Shown: piece by piece, positions 34,116-47,900 of the stretch
Numbering within the stretch: position 1 is the stretch's first letter
Layout: the number at the start of each line of letters is the position of its first letter
NCBI GenBank assembly: GCA_900767835.1
Contig: CAAGAO010000013.1
Span: 3,814 to 67,813, forward strand
Source: Clostridia bacterium
GTDB taxonomy: Bacteria; Bacillota; Clostridia; Christensenellales; UBA1242
Reading direction: 5' to 3'
DNA: 64,000 bases
The notes under the pieces: generated by a model
Seen by the model: only the letters and a program-made list of their open reading frames with translations
The model's database searches: none
Told to the model about the DNA's origin: nothing
Translations under genes and position numbers: made by a program

Positions 34116-35255
34116 TTACCAAACAACATCGCGTTTTTTGTTAATTCTTTTTACAGATATTGTAAATATAACGGAAAGTACAACAACCACACCTAAAATA
34201 TAAAGAAGAAGTTTTAATGTGCCTGTTGTTCTGGGAGAAACTTCAATTTCGTCAAGAGAGATTAAGTTTGCTCCTTGATATTCAACTTTTATACTGATTG
34301 GTGCAGTACTTGTTGGCTCGTATGAAAAACTTTCGCCTTTGCCTAATTTCTCATTGTTTACATACCAATATATTTTGTCAAAATCTAAACCATCTTCATT
34401 TGCATTGCTAACGGTAAATGTAAAGGCTTCAAGATCAGATTTAGAGTTATTGATAATTGTTTTAACAATTTTATATTTGCTAACATCGTCAGCAAGTTCG
34501 CCAGCGGTTGCTTCAAAATATATAGTTTTAGAAGTAAACAAAATAGAAGATGATTGGGCAGAAGCATATAATTTATAAATGCCAAAACCATTTTTACTTG
34601 TAATTAATTCGCTTGGTTTTATAATACAGTCGCCATTTTGTACAATCATATTAAATGTATTTGAGTTTGGTGTTTTTAAAAACCAGTTGATTGTGCAATC
34701 TACTTTTGTTTTAGAAAGAATGGCTTTAATGGTGAAGTCGGGGGTTTTGTTGCTTAATACATATGCTCCATTCTCATTTGTTGCAAGTGTAGTATTTGCT
34801 TGGGTTATAATTACTTCGTGATTAGCATCATCAATAATATCAATTGAAAATTTAATATTTTTGCTAATGGTGTCGTTTGAAATTTCTACGTTGTAATTTC
34901 TTTTGCCTAACATCATAATGCTATTTTGATTTTCAGAATACTCTTTATTTAAAGAATATATTTTTTCTTGACAAACAATCTCATTTGTTGATTCAAGTTT
35001 CCAAACATATTTTAAATTTGTTAAATCTAACTTTGTATCATTATCGTATAAACTTGCCTCAAAAAACAAAGCATCATTTTTTGAATAACCAATACTAAAA
35101 TCAAAAGTGTTGTAATTTGTGCTTGGGTCACAAATCGCATCGGTTGTGATTTTAATGTTATAATTACTATCCGCTTTTACATTTTGCATATTAAAAAATG
35201 CAAAACTAAAAGAGAAAATTAAGGCAAAAATCATAAAAATATGTAATTTTTTCAT
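34116..35255 (-). CDS. Secreted protein with C-terminal membrane anchor
   Basis: A 379-residue surface protein. A signal peptide (KLHIFMIFALIFSFSFAFF) is followed by ~320 residues of beta-rich sequence with Ig-like phrases (LKYVWKLESTNEIVCQEK, DGLDFDKIYWYVNNEKLG). A single membrane helix (TLKLLLYILGVVVVLSVIFT) and a basic tail (KRINKKRD) follow. The C-terminal segment is built like that of the SGNH protein at 25385. No LPXTG. It has an AGAGG SD on the minus strand. It is divergent to the giant gene, with a 683-base region between them, and convergent with helD. Function unknown; an adhesin or accessory to the giant protein is a guess from context. Confidence 0.75.
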   Translation of the reverse strand: MKKLHIFMIFALIFSFSFAFFNMQNVKADSNYNIKITTDAICDPSTNYNTFDFSIGYSKNDALFFEASLYDNDTKLDLTNLKYVWKLESTNEIVCQEKIYSLNKEYSENQNSIMMLGKRNYNVEISNDTISKNIKFSIDIIDDANHEVIITQANTTLATNENGAYVLSNKTPDFTIKAILSKTKVDCTINWFLKTPNSNTFNMIVQNGDCIIKPSELITSKNGFGIYKLYASAQSSSILFTSKTIYFEATAGELADDVSKYKIVKTIINNSKSDLEAFTFTVSNANEDGLDFDKIYWYVNNEKLGKGESFSYEPTSTAPISIKVEYQGANLISLDEIEVSPRTTGTLKLLLYILGVVVVLSVIFTISVKRINKKRDVVW

Positions 35256-35938
35256 AAAAACCTCTAATTTTTTAATTTTTCTACAAATAGTATACTACAT
35301 TTTTAAATAATTTAAAAATAATTTTCAATAATATTTTTTAATATTTTTTTGCACTTTTTAAATGTTGATTTATATGTAATGCCGTTTTTTAAAGATTCGT
35401 TTTTTATAATTCAGCAATAGAGAAAACAAAAATAGTTTTTTAAATGGGGGTAATATTTCAATTTTGAATGCGTTGGCAGGTGGAAATTGGTTGACAATTT
35501 CAAAAATTTTTTACATAAACAAATTTTACCATTTATGAGATAGATATAAGTTCGTTATTAGTGAAAAAAGTAGCAGTTTTTGTTAAGGTTTGGTTTTGGT
35601 TAAATTGCAACAATATTTTTTATACAAATGTAACAATAATGTCACTTTTTTGTTTGCTAAATTTATAATTTTTTGGTATAATTTTGTGTAATACAAAATT
35701 TCGGTTAACAATGTTAAAAATTTTGTCAAAACAATATGGTTTTGTGGGACAAATTATTATTAATATTTTAGTTGTTATAAATTAAAAATTTTATAAGTGG
35801 TTAAAAATATTTGCTTGTACATTTGGTATAAAAAATAATTAATTTAATCAATTAAAATAGGCGGAAAAATATATTTAATTACACAATAAATTTTTGTATT
35901 AATTTTTAGTATTTACAAAAAATATTTTGGAGGGGTTT
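35256..35938. other. Long divergent intergenic region before the giant gene
   Basis: 683 bases without a convincing gene. It is strongly AT-rich, with one good promoter (35654-35682) and a second TTGACA at 35492-35497 that lacks a clear -10. There are several short inverted repeats, for example ATTTTGT/ACAAAAT at about 35681-35698. The leader from the promoter to the giant gene's ATG would be about 250 bases, long enough for RNA-level control. No known riboswitch motif was recognised. Confidence 0.6.
35654..35682 (+). promoter_or_regulatory. Promoter candidate of the giant gene
   Basis: TTGCTA (35654-35659), a 17-base spacer and TATAAT (35677-35682). It is the best vegetative promoter pair in the 683-base region upstream of the giant gene. 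Confidence 0.5.
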
Positions 35939-38900
35939 ATGAAAACAACATTCCGTAAATTTTTAAAAGTCTTTGCACCGCTTATGTTGGTGGTTTTTGC
36001 CATCGCGTGTTTTGCAGGAGTTAAATTATCTAATTCTAATTTGTCTCCAGTTCAAGCAGAGCAGTTGGTCGAAACACAAGCATCTGAAACTGATGGGGAA
36101 AAAGATGCTGACAATTTAGGGCTAGAAAAGTGGGAAGATTATGCGCAGGAACAAATTGATTCTGGTGTTGTCCCTAGTTCTTTCACAAAAAGAAGCAATA
36201 CAATTGTAATTAACGGAACAACAGTTGCAACTAGATATGAAATCAACACTGCTGAAAGTTTGGCATATTTTGCAAAACAAGTTAACGGTGACAGTTATAA
36301 AGATTCAACAATTGTTTTAACGGCGGATATAGACCTTTCAGGTAAAATATGGACGCCTATTGGCTATGACAAAAATCATACATTTACTGGCACATTTTAT
36401 GGTAATGGTCATAAAATAACTGGCATTACAATTGACAGCACCATAAATGTAGATTATTATGCTAGAGCATTGTTTGGTAATTGTTCGGGTGTAATTCGTG
36501 ACTTGATTGTTGAAAATAGTAGCAGTTGCTACAAAGATATTGTTGGTTCGACCGATAATACGAGCTCAACCGCTAAACTTTATGGTTGTTATGGTACAAG
36601 TTTGGGCTCAATTACAAACCCTGCAAATTACGAAGAAAAAAATTCTGCCGGCGCGGTTCAAAAAAGTGGCTCGAGTGGGGTAAATAACTTCTTTTATCAA
36701 GTAACATTAAAATACCCAAAATCATTTAACACAAATGGAAGTGTGTCTGATTGGCAAACAAAAGTCTTAAAAGATAATATAGGCGGAACCAAATATAAAG
36801 GTTTTGCAACGAGTGATTTTACTATTAATTTTAGTGAAATTTATAACAATTACACAAATACAGATTTTGTTGGGAAAAATGTTTTTGTTGATGGTAGTGA
36901 AAAATACTTAAACATTACCAACATTTTAGTACAAGAATATAACTATTATGGTAGTAAATTCTTTAATACAAATATTAATTATAATAATGAGCAAACGGCA
37001 AAATATACCGCCCCTTGCTATAGCGTTATATTTACATTAGTTGGTTCTCAAAGTGGTTATCGTTCGTATACTCAAAATACCGCCATTGGTTCTGGGACAA
37101 ATAAATATTTGCCTATTACATTAAAATATGCACATCAAAGTTATATTAATATTGAATTAACGTTAGATTACAAATATGTTTCAAAGACTTCAAGCGGTAA
37201 TGATTTATTCAATTTTTACAATATTGATCAAACAAAATTTACCAGTGATTCTTTTGGTTTAGATAAAAATGTAAGATATGATGCAGATGAGAATATTATT
37301 AAATTATATAATGAAGCAAAAAACGAAAACAGCGTATCTACTTATTATTTTGAAAAAGTAAATAATGTTAGAACTAGTACAAGTAGTATTTATGTTCAAG
37401 ACACAACGGGAGCAGTAGATTATACAAAATATGACATTGGTTTGGTTTCGGATTGCTCATTCACTAAAGAAAATTCTACTGAGCAGTTTTATAAATATAA
37501 TTCTAAAATTACATATAAATTTAAAAATAAAAATGGTATTTTAAAACTAGCAAAATTAAACAAGGCGGATAGTAAGAATGCTTATACCTATGCTGACTTG
37601 CTAGCAACAACTGGTGAAAGTTTACTTACTGATGTAATTAGGGCAGATTCTTCTGGTAATGGTACATACCTATACGCATATAACATCTATGGCGTTAAAG
37701 TAAATTGTGCTACTTATACTCAGGTTGGTAATAATTCAAGCAATAAAGAAAAATCGTATTATTACGAGGTGAAAAGCCCTAAAACTTTGGCTACAAATGC
37801 AAATGCAACATTGTTTGTTTATTCCGCTAGATATTATAAAGATAACACTTCTTCAATTCCACGATATATATATTTAAGTGGCGATTACAAAGATGCACAT
37901 ATGTTTGGTGTAAGTTTACATTACGATCAACAAAGTGGCAAATATGATAGTTATAAAATTTATGATAGTAGTTATTCAGATATTTCATTAAATGGTGAAG
38001 GCTTGAAGTCTAGCGGTAATGCTTTTTATGCTAATGTGACAGATGGAACGTCGGTTTATGCTAGATGGTATATGCTTTCTATTAAATATGATTATAAGTT
38101 TGAAAATGGAACCTCAGACAACACTCAAGAGATTAAATTTATTGCATATAAACCATATACAGATACAGATACAAATGCTTATAGGGTAGTTCCTCTTGAA
38201 GATGTCACAACTAGTAATAATGGTAAAGATAAGACAGGTACATTAGATTTGTTTTATACAGAAAAATTATATATTTATGATTCAAGTACTCAAAAAGAAT
38301 CGCCTACTAGCAAATTTTACTATTCATTAAAAGGTGTTAATGATGAAATTTTAGAGTTTGATGAAAATAGTCCTGCATATAACAAATATAAATATAAAGA
38401 GAATAAAATTAGACAATCTAGAGATTTTATTTATGAAGTAAACGAGGATAAGACAAAGAGTAAGGCAAATGCTTGGGGACATGCTAATGTAAGCACGGCT
38501 ACAGATGACCAAAATGATACTAAAGAAAAGTTGTTAAAAGTTATCACAAATGCTTCAAGTGCTGCATCTGCATTATTCTATGGTGCAATAGAAATAAGTG
38601 CTTTAATGAAAACTGGTGTAAAACTAACCGTTACCAAAAAAGACAAAACTATTGATGATGTATATTTTAGAGTGTTAAATGGCAAAAACCAGGCTTTAAC
38701 TCAAGCACAAATCAAATATGAACTAGGCTTTGATTTATTGTCATACACAAACGAACTTGACGCAAATAATAGTGAAACTGAAACTAAAAACATTGCACCA
38801 AATAATGCGTTTACATCTTCAGCAACCGAATTTTTGTTTACTGCAAAAGGCTCAACAGGAAGAAATGGTTTTGGTCAAGTAGAATTTAGTGGTGTAAAAG

Positions 38901-41900
38901 TAAATGCTTGGCAAACTATATCTTTCACTAAGAATGCAAGCAGTTCTAATAATATGTATATTACCACAGTTAGGTTCTACGAAGATTCCACAAGAACAAA
39001 ACAGATAAAAGAAATATATCGTAACAAATTAAACTTGCTTGATTACAACAAAAAAATTGAATATTATTTTACCGAAATCAAAGAAACGGGTAAAGAAGTT
39101 TATATTGATTTAATATTTACATCAAAGGATAATTCCTATAATATTGAAATTGTAGATTTAGATTATTTAAATAATCCATTTAATCAAGGTGAAATTAAAA
39201 TAAATGACGGGGCTTATACTAAGGCAACAGGTTATAAAAAAACAAATAACGATAAAACCAATACCTTTACAATTAAAGCAAAATACTTAAAATATTATAG
39301 TTTTGAAGTATACACTTACGATTATAAGTATAATGATGATGGCTCAATTTCGATAACTACTGATAAAATTAACATTTGGACAACCACATCAAAAGTATTA
39401 ACCACAACTTATACTTATTCTTCAACAAACACTAAATTTACTCTTGACTATAATGCAGTAAATACTTTGCTTGGCGATGATACTTTAAACATCACTATCG
39501 ACAATTCGGCATATTTTCCTGGTGGTTTATATATTGTTGTAAGTTATAATGAAATCGTGTATGACTATAACCTTGAAGTGGAAAATGGTATTTCAGATAA
39601 ATTGGTTCAATCGAAAGACCCATATTTGGTTAATTTTACATATAGATATACTGATTATATAAATACTACATTAAATAATGCAGAAAATTTTAAATATTCT
39701 ATTATCACAATAAACTATCCAACAGATACAGCATATTTAACTAAAACATTATTTACAGTTACACCAATAAATGCAAATTATATTTTAGACAGCACAAACA
39801 CAACAGTAAGTCCACAAATGATTACTGGTAAAGACTTAATTAACAAAATACGACGAAATACTCAAAAAATTGCTTATGTTCCAAGAGTTTATGATGTGAC
39901 GGTTATCCCTTACTCATATTACAATTCAGAATATCAAAACCTGCAAGATTTAGGCTTAATGCAAGAAATTAAAACAAGCACCATTTCGGGCAATTTAACA
40001 AAAGATAATTGCATAATGGCGTCTAAGTTCTTTAATTTCTCACACTTTGAGATTAAAAATTTAAATGACGGGACATGGGAAAGTGTTAATCTTCAAGACG
40101 ATTACCTAATTAAAATTTTCGTTTCTATTATAAACGGAGAATCAGTAACTTTAACTCCAAATGGCAAATATTCAAAAACGGGTATTGTGTTTAGAGCGGT
40201 TTATGAACCAATTGAATATGAACTTGTATTTAGAAGTGATAAAACAGTAGCAAAAAGAGATGGTGTTGTTTATGGCACAGATGCTGGCAAAACAACAGTA
40301 ACAAAAGTTGTTACATATTTAGGGACTCAAACACTTTTAGGTCTTTTAAATGTAGATGAGTCTGGCGTATGTGACCTTTATGCTCCAGGATATGTAGTAG
40401 AAAACTTCATTGTAAATAAAGATTCAAACAAAAGCACATACACAAATGGTCAAACTGTAAGGGAATTCTTAGATGCTGAAACAAGTGCAGAGTCAACCGC
40501 AAGACAAACAATAAAAATTGACCTAGACTACAAAGGTTTACAAGTAACATTTAACTTTATTGTTAAAGATAATAATGCTTTATATCCAAATTATAACATC
40601 AGTGAAAATGGTGTGTTTGGTGATGATTTTGATTTTTCTAATATATTAAAAAGTCTTTCTTCAACAATATCTCCAAGAGTTATCCGTCAGGTATCTGTTG
40701 GTGGTAATGTGGCAGATTATGATGCTAATAATAAATATGTGTTTACTAGCGATTTATACGATTATACAAAAGGCACTCTAACATATGAAATCCCAGTTAT
40801 AATTTCAAACTCAGAAATTGCCGTTAGATTCTCTGATACATATTTAAAAGATTCAGATACAAAACTAACTAAAGTTTTATATAATAGCAACAACTATGAG
40901 TCTGTGCCAGTACCAACAAGACAAGGTTTTACTTTTGCTTACTGGAAGGCTACAACGCAACAAAAAGATTATTTCATTTACTTAAATGGCACATCTATTG
41001 ATATAACAAAAACAACAATTTGTGATTATAACGGTAATGATTCATTGTACTTTATTGCTTATTGGGAAATTGACAATGCATTAATTCAACAAATCACATC
41101 AAAATTTACTAAAGTTTATGACAGTGAAAATAGCACTATTCAAGTTGCTTCTTTCACAAATTACAATGGACTTTTAAGTTTAGAAAAAAGTGTTAAAGCA
41201 TATTTAAGCACTGATAATGGCTCAACTTATAGTGAATTAAACAAGTTAACAACGAACAATAATGTTATATTATTAAACGCAAAATATGTTACCGATAATG
41301 GTATTTATAAATTTGTTTATTCATATAATTTTATATCAAATTCAGGTGTTGCAAGCAAAGAATATATTATAAATAAAGACATTTTAACCGATATAGAAGT
41401 AAAATGCGAAATTGCAATCACTCCTAAAACCTTAGGAATAGAAAACGGCAAAATTACAAAAGTTTATGACGGAACTAAATCTGTTTTACAAAACATCACA
41501 GGAATTTGTGAAAACGATAAAAATATTCTTACTGCTTATGCTACTTACAAAGATGAAAATGTTGGCGAAAACATAGAAATTGAATACCATAAGCAAGCAA
41601 GTGGAGCAAATGCAACAGACATTCTTGCTAGTTATAACATTCCAACCGAAAAAACTGGTACAATAACTCAATTAAATATTAATGTGACTTTGAATGACAA
41701 TGCATATTCTGTATATCGTCATAGTCAAAAAAATACAAACTTTACAGTTGCCGACCTAACAGTTGATAAAACAGGTTATAAAAACACATCAGCAAACAAC
41801 TATATATATAATGTTGAGTATGGTGTTATTGGTTCGGAGAACTATAAGGCTTGGGATAAATTAAAACAAAATACAACTTTAACTTTCAAAGTTGTTACAT

Positions 41901-44900
41901 CATCTGGTGAAATTGGTTCATATTATGCGGACAATGACACTTTATATATAACCGATTTAAAAATTAACGATGACACAGCAGGTGTTGACAACTACAAAAT
42001 TAATGTATTGAAAACTTTTGGAATTAAAGACCTTGGCGAAAATCAAAAAGGCTTTATATTCACTGCCCAAAAAGAAGACAGCAAAGAATATATAGAACCT
42101 ATCTTGATTGGAAATGATTATTTTGATAAATACTATGAAGATAATCAATTAACAATAAGACGCGGAAACTGTGTAGTTGGTAAAACTCAAACTTTTGGGC
42201 TAAAATTCGAAAATTTATCAAAATATTGGATAAAAGAAGTAAAAATAAGCGATAAAGACAATAATTTTATAGCAAATGCTAAATTTATATATGATCCAAC
42301 AAATTTATGCTATAACATAAACATAGATATTACGAACAACGATTGGTATTTAGTTGATATTGTATTTACCAACAAAACTGAAATTACTTTAGATTATGTT
42401 CTAGCAAAAAATGAAAAAATTAATGGTGTAAATAGACAAACATTAACCATAGATAATGGTGCAACTGTTAACTTTGGAACTCTTACTCGTGACGCATTCA
42501 CTTTTAAAGGTTGGACAACAACCCTTAATGATTCATCAACCTTATTTACAGGCAATGTTTGGACAGAGCAAGTTGGTAAAATTGTGCTTTATGCTTTGTG
42601 GGAGTACACCCCATCAGCACCACTAACTGGTACAGATATAAACAAAGTATATGATGGAAAAACTACCGAAGTAGAACCAATATTTACAAAAGCAAATAAC
42701 AATATTTTTGCTCAAGTAATTTGGTTAAAATCTACTGATAAAACTGTATGGACTAATATAGATTCAAACCTTGTTTCAAATGATAAATTAAAAGTAAAAA
42801 CTGTAGCAAATAGTGGATATTATGCATACACATTAAATGTTACCGCTAATATAGTTTACATAAACGAATTAGGCGAAGAAGTTGAGGAAGAAGTTATATA
42901 TCATAGCGAAAATATGATTTCCCCTTATCAACAATTTAACGTCATAATTACTAAAAAAGATATCACTTTGGCAAACAATATTGACAAAGTATATGACGCA
43001 ACAAAATATTTAACCTATACTATTACTGCTAATGATTTAGTTTCTAGCGGGGTTTGTGATGGAGATAATTTAGTTGGTTGCAAGTTAGAAATCACATATT
43101 CTGACAGTATTGTGGGTGGTGCTATTGATAGTATCTCTAGTATCGAAGAAATAATTAATAATTATAACATTCTAGCAAACGGCAATATTGTAAAAAGAAA
43201 CATTACATTAAAAATTGGCGATGTAAGTTCCGCATACACTGGGCTTACAGCTAAAACACAAGTTAAAACTTTAATTGACTACAATAATTCAAGTATTACA
43301 CCAAGTTATGCTGGGGAAAACAGTCTTGTTTTAAATAGTTTAACTATTCCAAATGTTGACTTTACTATAAAATCATTATTTGTAGAAACAACTAATTCTA
43401 GTGTTGGTAAATATGAAAACAATACAGTTAATGCGGTTTTATCTATAGTCGATTCTAAAGGAATAACCATTTCGCTTGATAACTTTGCTATTGCTGTTGA
43501 GGGCAGTATTACTATTACAAGATTAACTCTTAAAGACTCCGATGTTATTGTCGATGCAAACAAAACATACAATGGTCAAAAACAAACAATATTAGGTGGA
43601 GATATAACCATTGCTCCAACAAACATTATGTTTGAAGGCGACAAAACAACCTTTAAAGTAACCGATGAAAACGGAAACGATTTTGACGGTGCAAAAGATG
43701 TTGGTATATACAATGTAAAAGTTGTAATTGAATCATTAAATTATGAACCGTTTACAAAAGATGTCGTTTTGAATATTAAATCTCTATATGCAAGATTGAC
43801 TCAAAAAATTATTTACGAAAGAGAGTATAATGGTACAAAATCAACAAATCTTGAAAAAAATACTCACTACTCATATGAATTTAAAGATGCAAACGATAAA
43901 TTAGTTCAAATTTTAGATGAAAATGCCATACTGGAAGAAATTAATGAAAATTACACATTTGGTTTCGAAGATAAAAATGTTGGCGTAAAAATCCCTATTA
44001 ATTTTGAATTGGTAAATACTGAATATAAAAATATTGTACTTGTTTATACAAAAGCATTTACTGGTAATATTACAAAAGTTAAAGCAAAATTAAATGTTGG
44101 CAATATTTCTAAAAAATATATTACCGATATGGGCGATAGTTATAAAATTGAAGCAGAAAATATTTCAATTTACAACAATGCAGATACAATATCTACAATT
44201 GGCGAAACTATTTCTTCTGGACAACTTTTGATAAAAACTCAATACAAAGTTGGCTCATTTAATTTATTAGCATTAGAGTTAGATAAAGTTGATTATTCTA
44301 AATTGATTATTAGTGATGGCGAAAATATAACTAAGAACTATGAAATTGTTGGCATTTTAGGTAATTTAACAGTAACAAAAGCAATAATTTCTATAGAAAT
44401 GCTTGGCGAACAATCCGAAAGCAATTTAATGCAATATATTTATTCAGGTAAAATGGTTGCATTAAAGTACAAAGCGACAATAACAACAGACGATAATATT
44501 TATACAGTTTCAAGCACAGATGAAAGAATTGCTAATTATGTTCAAGCATCTTTTAATGCAATAAATGTTGGAAATTACAAAGCTCAATTTGTTGCAACAG
44601 ATGTCGATAATTATGAAATTGAAAATAGTAGCAAAGAAATACCTTTTGAAATTGTGAAAAAAGATGTGTTTGTCACTATTGATGCAACAAAAACTTTTGA
44701 TACTAAAACTTTTACATATACTATTGTTTCTTCAAATATCAAAGGTCTAAATGCAGGACATTATTTTGATGCTAATGCAAAAATAATCACAACAAGTTCA
44801 AATTGCGATGAATATAAAGTAGATTCCGAAAGAGATGTAAGATATGAAAACATTGTAATATATGACGACAAGGATAGTGATGTAACATTAAATTACAACA

Positions 44901-47900
44901 TTACTTATAGCGGTCAATTAACCATTGTGGCATCTATTGCAACAATAGACGAGTTTGACAAATACTCATATGTTGGAAATGAACAAACCTTAACAATTAA
45001 CATTTCTTTAAATAATGGGACAAAACGAACCTTAACATATTCTAAAGCACAAGCCTTAGACGAGCAAAATTGGCTTCGTAACAATTCAGGCAAAACAGTT
45101 CTAGATTATTTACAAGAAAAGAACTTGAGTGAAATTGTTATTTTAAGTCAAACAATTGATGGAACTCAAACCATTGATACTAATGGTCAAGCATTCCTTT
45201 ATGCTGGAACATATAATGTTTCAATTTATAGTATTAACTACAGTTGTGAAGTTGCCGAAGTGGTAATTTCTCCAAAAGTAATAGATGTTAAAAATTTAAA
45301 AGGTTATAGTTTAAATAAACCATATGACCAAAATTTAGCCGTACTTGGCGAAATTACATCTGACGATATTTACACTCAAAGAAATGGTGGAATTATTGAT
45401 GATAATATCTTTGTTGGCATCACTGGCGAATATACAAATTTATATGGCGAAAACAACCAGATTAAATTTACTCTTGTTAAAAAAGAAAATTTAGATGAAC
45501 AACTTGCAAATTTAGTATTTAATTCGTACACTTTATCAAATGATAAAATATATGGAACAATTACAAAAAAAGACATTGTATTTAACTATGTTGGACAAGA
45601 AGATGTATATTACACTGGTCAAGGAATTAAATTAGATTTTGCTACAAACTTTGAAATAATAAACCTTGATGGCTCTAAAAATACAAGTGTTATGTTTACT
45701 GGATATTTAATTTTCTCTGGCATAATCAATGCAGGCACTTATAATTTGAATGAAGTGTTATTCACAAGTGTTCAAAATGAAAACTTTACTGACAGTGAAC
45801 AATTAATTTATTACAACATAACATTTAAAAACACTCTTGTTGTTAAGAAAGCTGTTGTAAATGTATATATGGTTGACGAAAACATATATACCTATAATGC
45901 TCAAGGTCAAAAAGTTAAATTAACCGCAAGCATTGTCGATTCTAAAGGCGAAATTTTATCTGGAAATGAAACCTCAATTCTTACCGCAAAATATGCAAAA
46001 TCTGGCACAAATACATTCATCAGCGAGGGTATTAATGCAGGGGAATATGATATTTACCCTGAAATTGCAGAAGAATATAAAAATAATTACGAATATTTAG
46101 ACGGAATGCTTACAGATGAAAAGTTGATTATAAATGCGAGAAAATTTACTGTAAAAGTGGAACAAAGTATTTATTATCTAAAATTAACTGGTAGAGCATA
46201 CTGGCAAATTAATTTGGATAATTCCTATATTGAAGCAGGAGATGTAAATTCTGGAATAATTACTGGACATACATTTACAGCAACTGCAAGAACTAGTAGA
46301 ACTGATGTTAGGTCTTACATTTATCCTAATGATGTGCTTGTAGAAAATGTTATGGTTAGTGATATTGGTGGTAGTGACATACTTGCAAACTATAATATTA
46401 ATTACACAATTACTTTAACAGTTTCAGATGATATTAAAGATGCAGGGCTTTATATTAGTGCTAAAGAATTAACATATAATAGTAAAGACCAAAAATCTTT
46501 GGATATATTTGAGGTTCAATCAATCGATAGCGAAACTGAAATTACACTTTTAAGTGCATCATATTACACAAATGAGAGTTGTACAATAACCGCTGTAGAA
46601 TTGAAAAATGTTGGAACTTACTATGCTTTGGTTAAATATAAAGACAATGCAACAAATACTACATTTGATTATCCATTTATAATAAAAATTACAATTAAAG
46701 AATTTACAATCAATGCATACAAACTTAAAGACGGAACAGAATTTACAGGAAATAAGGTTTATGATGCTAAAAATTACCTAGAATTAGGCTTGGACGGAAT
46801 ATTTGAAGATGATAAGGTTTATATAGATTCTATGCTTGCGACATATTTAAACGGTAGTAGTTTAAAAGTTGCTGATGCAAGCGATACATCTTTAAATGTT
46901 TTAATATCATTAAAAACAAAACAAGGCTATGAATATTTAGCAAATAACTACAATCTAACACCACTTAAAGGCAAAATTTCTTTTAGAGAAATAATTTTAT
47001 CTTTAAAAAATGACATAACTAAAGAATTGCTATACATTGGTGAAAATGCAATTAGTTTAACCATAAACAATTTTGATATTACTACTGGTTCATTGGTTGA
47101 CGGAGAAAATATTGTTTCATTACTTCTCGAACAAACATTAACAAATGTTGGAGATTACTACGTTAAAGATTTTGTTGTAACACTCAAAGCAACAATTAAA
47201 AATGCGACAAACAATGATGTTACATCAAACTATAAAATTACATTTAATCAAGAAGATAAATTTGTGGTTAAACCTTTGCCAATAACCTTGGCATATAAAC
47301 TTGGCAATTTAGTTTATAATAGTGAAGATAGAGCAGGACAAATTAAAGAGGCTCTAAACTATACGTTTGAATTACCAAGTTATGCAAAATTATCAAGAGA
47401 TGAATTACTTCTTGAAGTTAAAGATGCAATAAGTGTTTTATTCAATAATAATACCGAAGTCAAAGATGCGGGCACATATACTATCTCAATTACTTCAAAT
47501 TCTTCCAATTTTGACATTAAAGTTGACGAGGCATACAAGACTTTAAATATTACTCCAGCCGATATTGTTGTCGATTTTACAGGTACTGAAATTACCTATA
47601 CTGAGTACAGAGTTAATGGTGGCTATAAAGTACAATTATCAAATATTTCAGGTCTAACTGAAACAATGTTTGAAAACGATTCAGCATACTTTGGAGCATT
47701 TAAGTTTAAAGTTAAACAAAACCCTCCATATGCAAACACTTTATACACATTTAACGCAGATGCTGATAGTTCACAAATTGAAGCAATCTATGAAACAAAC
47801 GGTAATTATAATGTAACAATTAAGGCAGGTTCACTAACTTTAACCGCTACCGCATTAGATTTCACAATAAACAAATTGGTTTATACTGGTTTAGATTTAT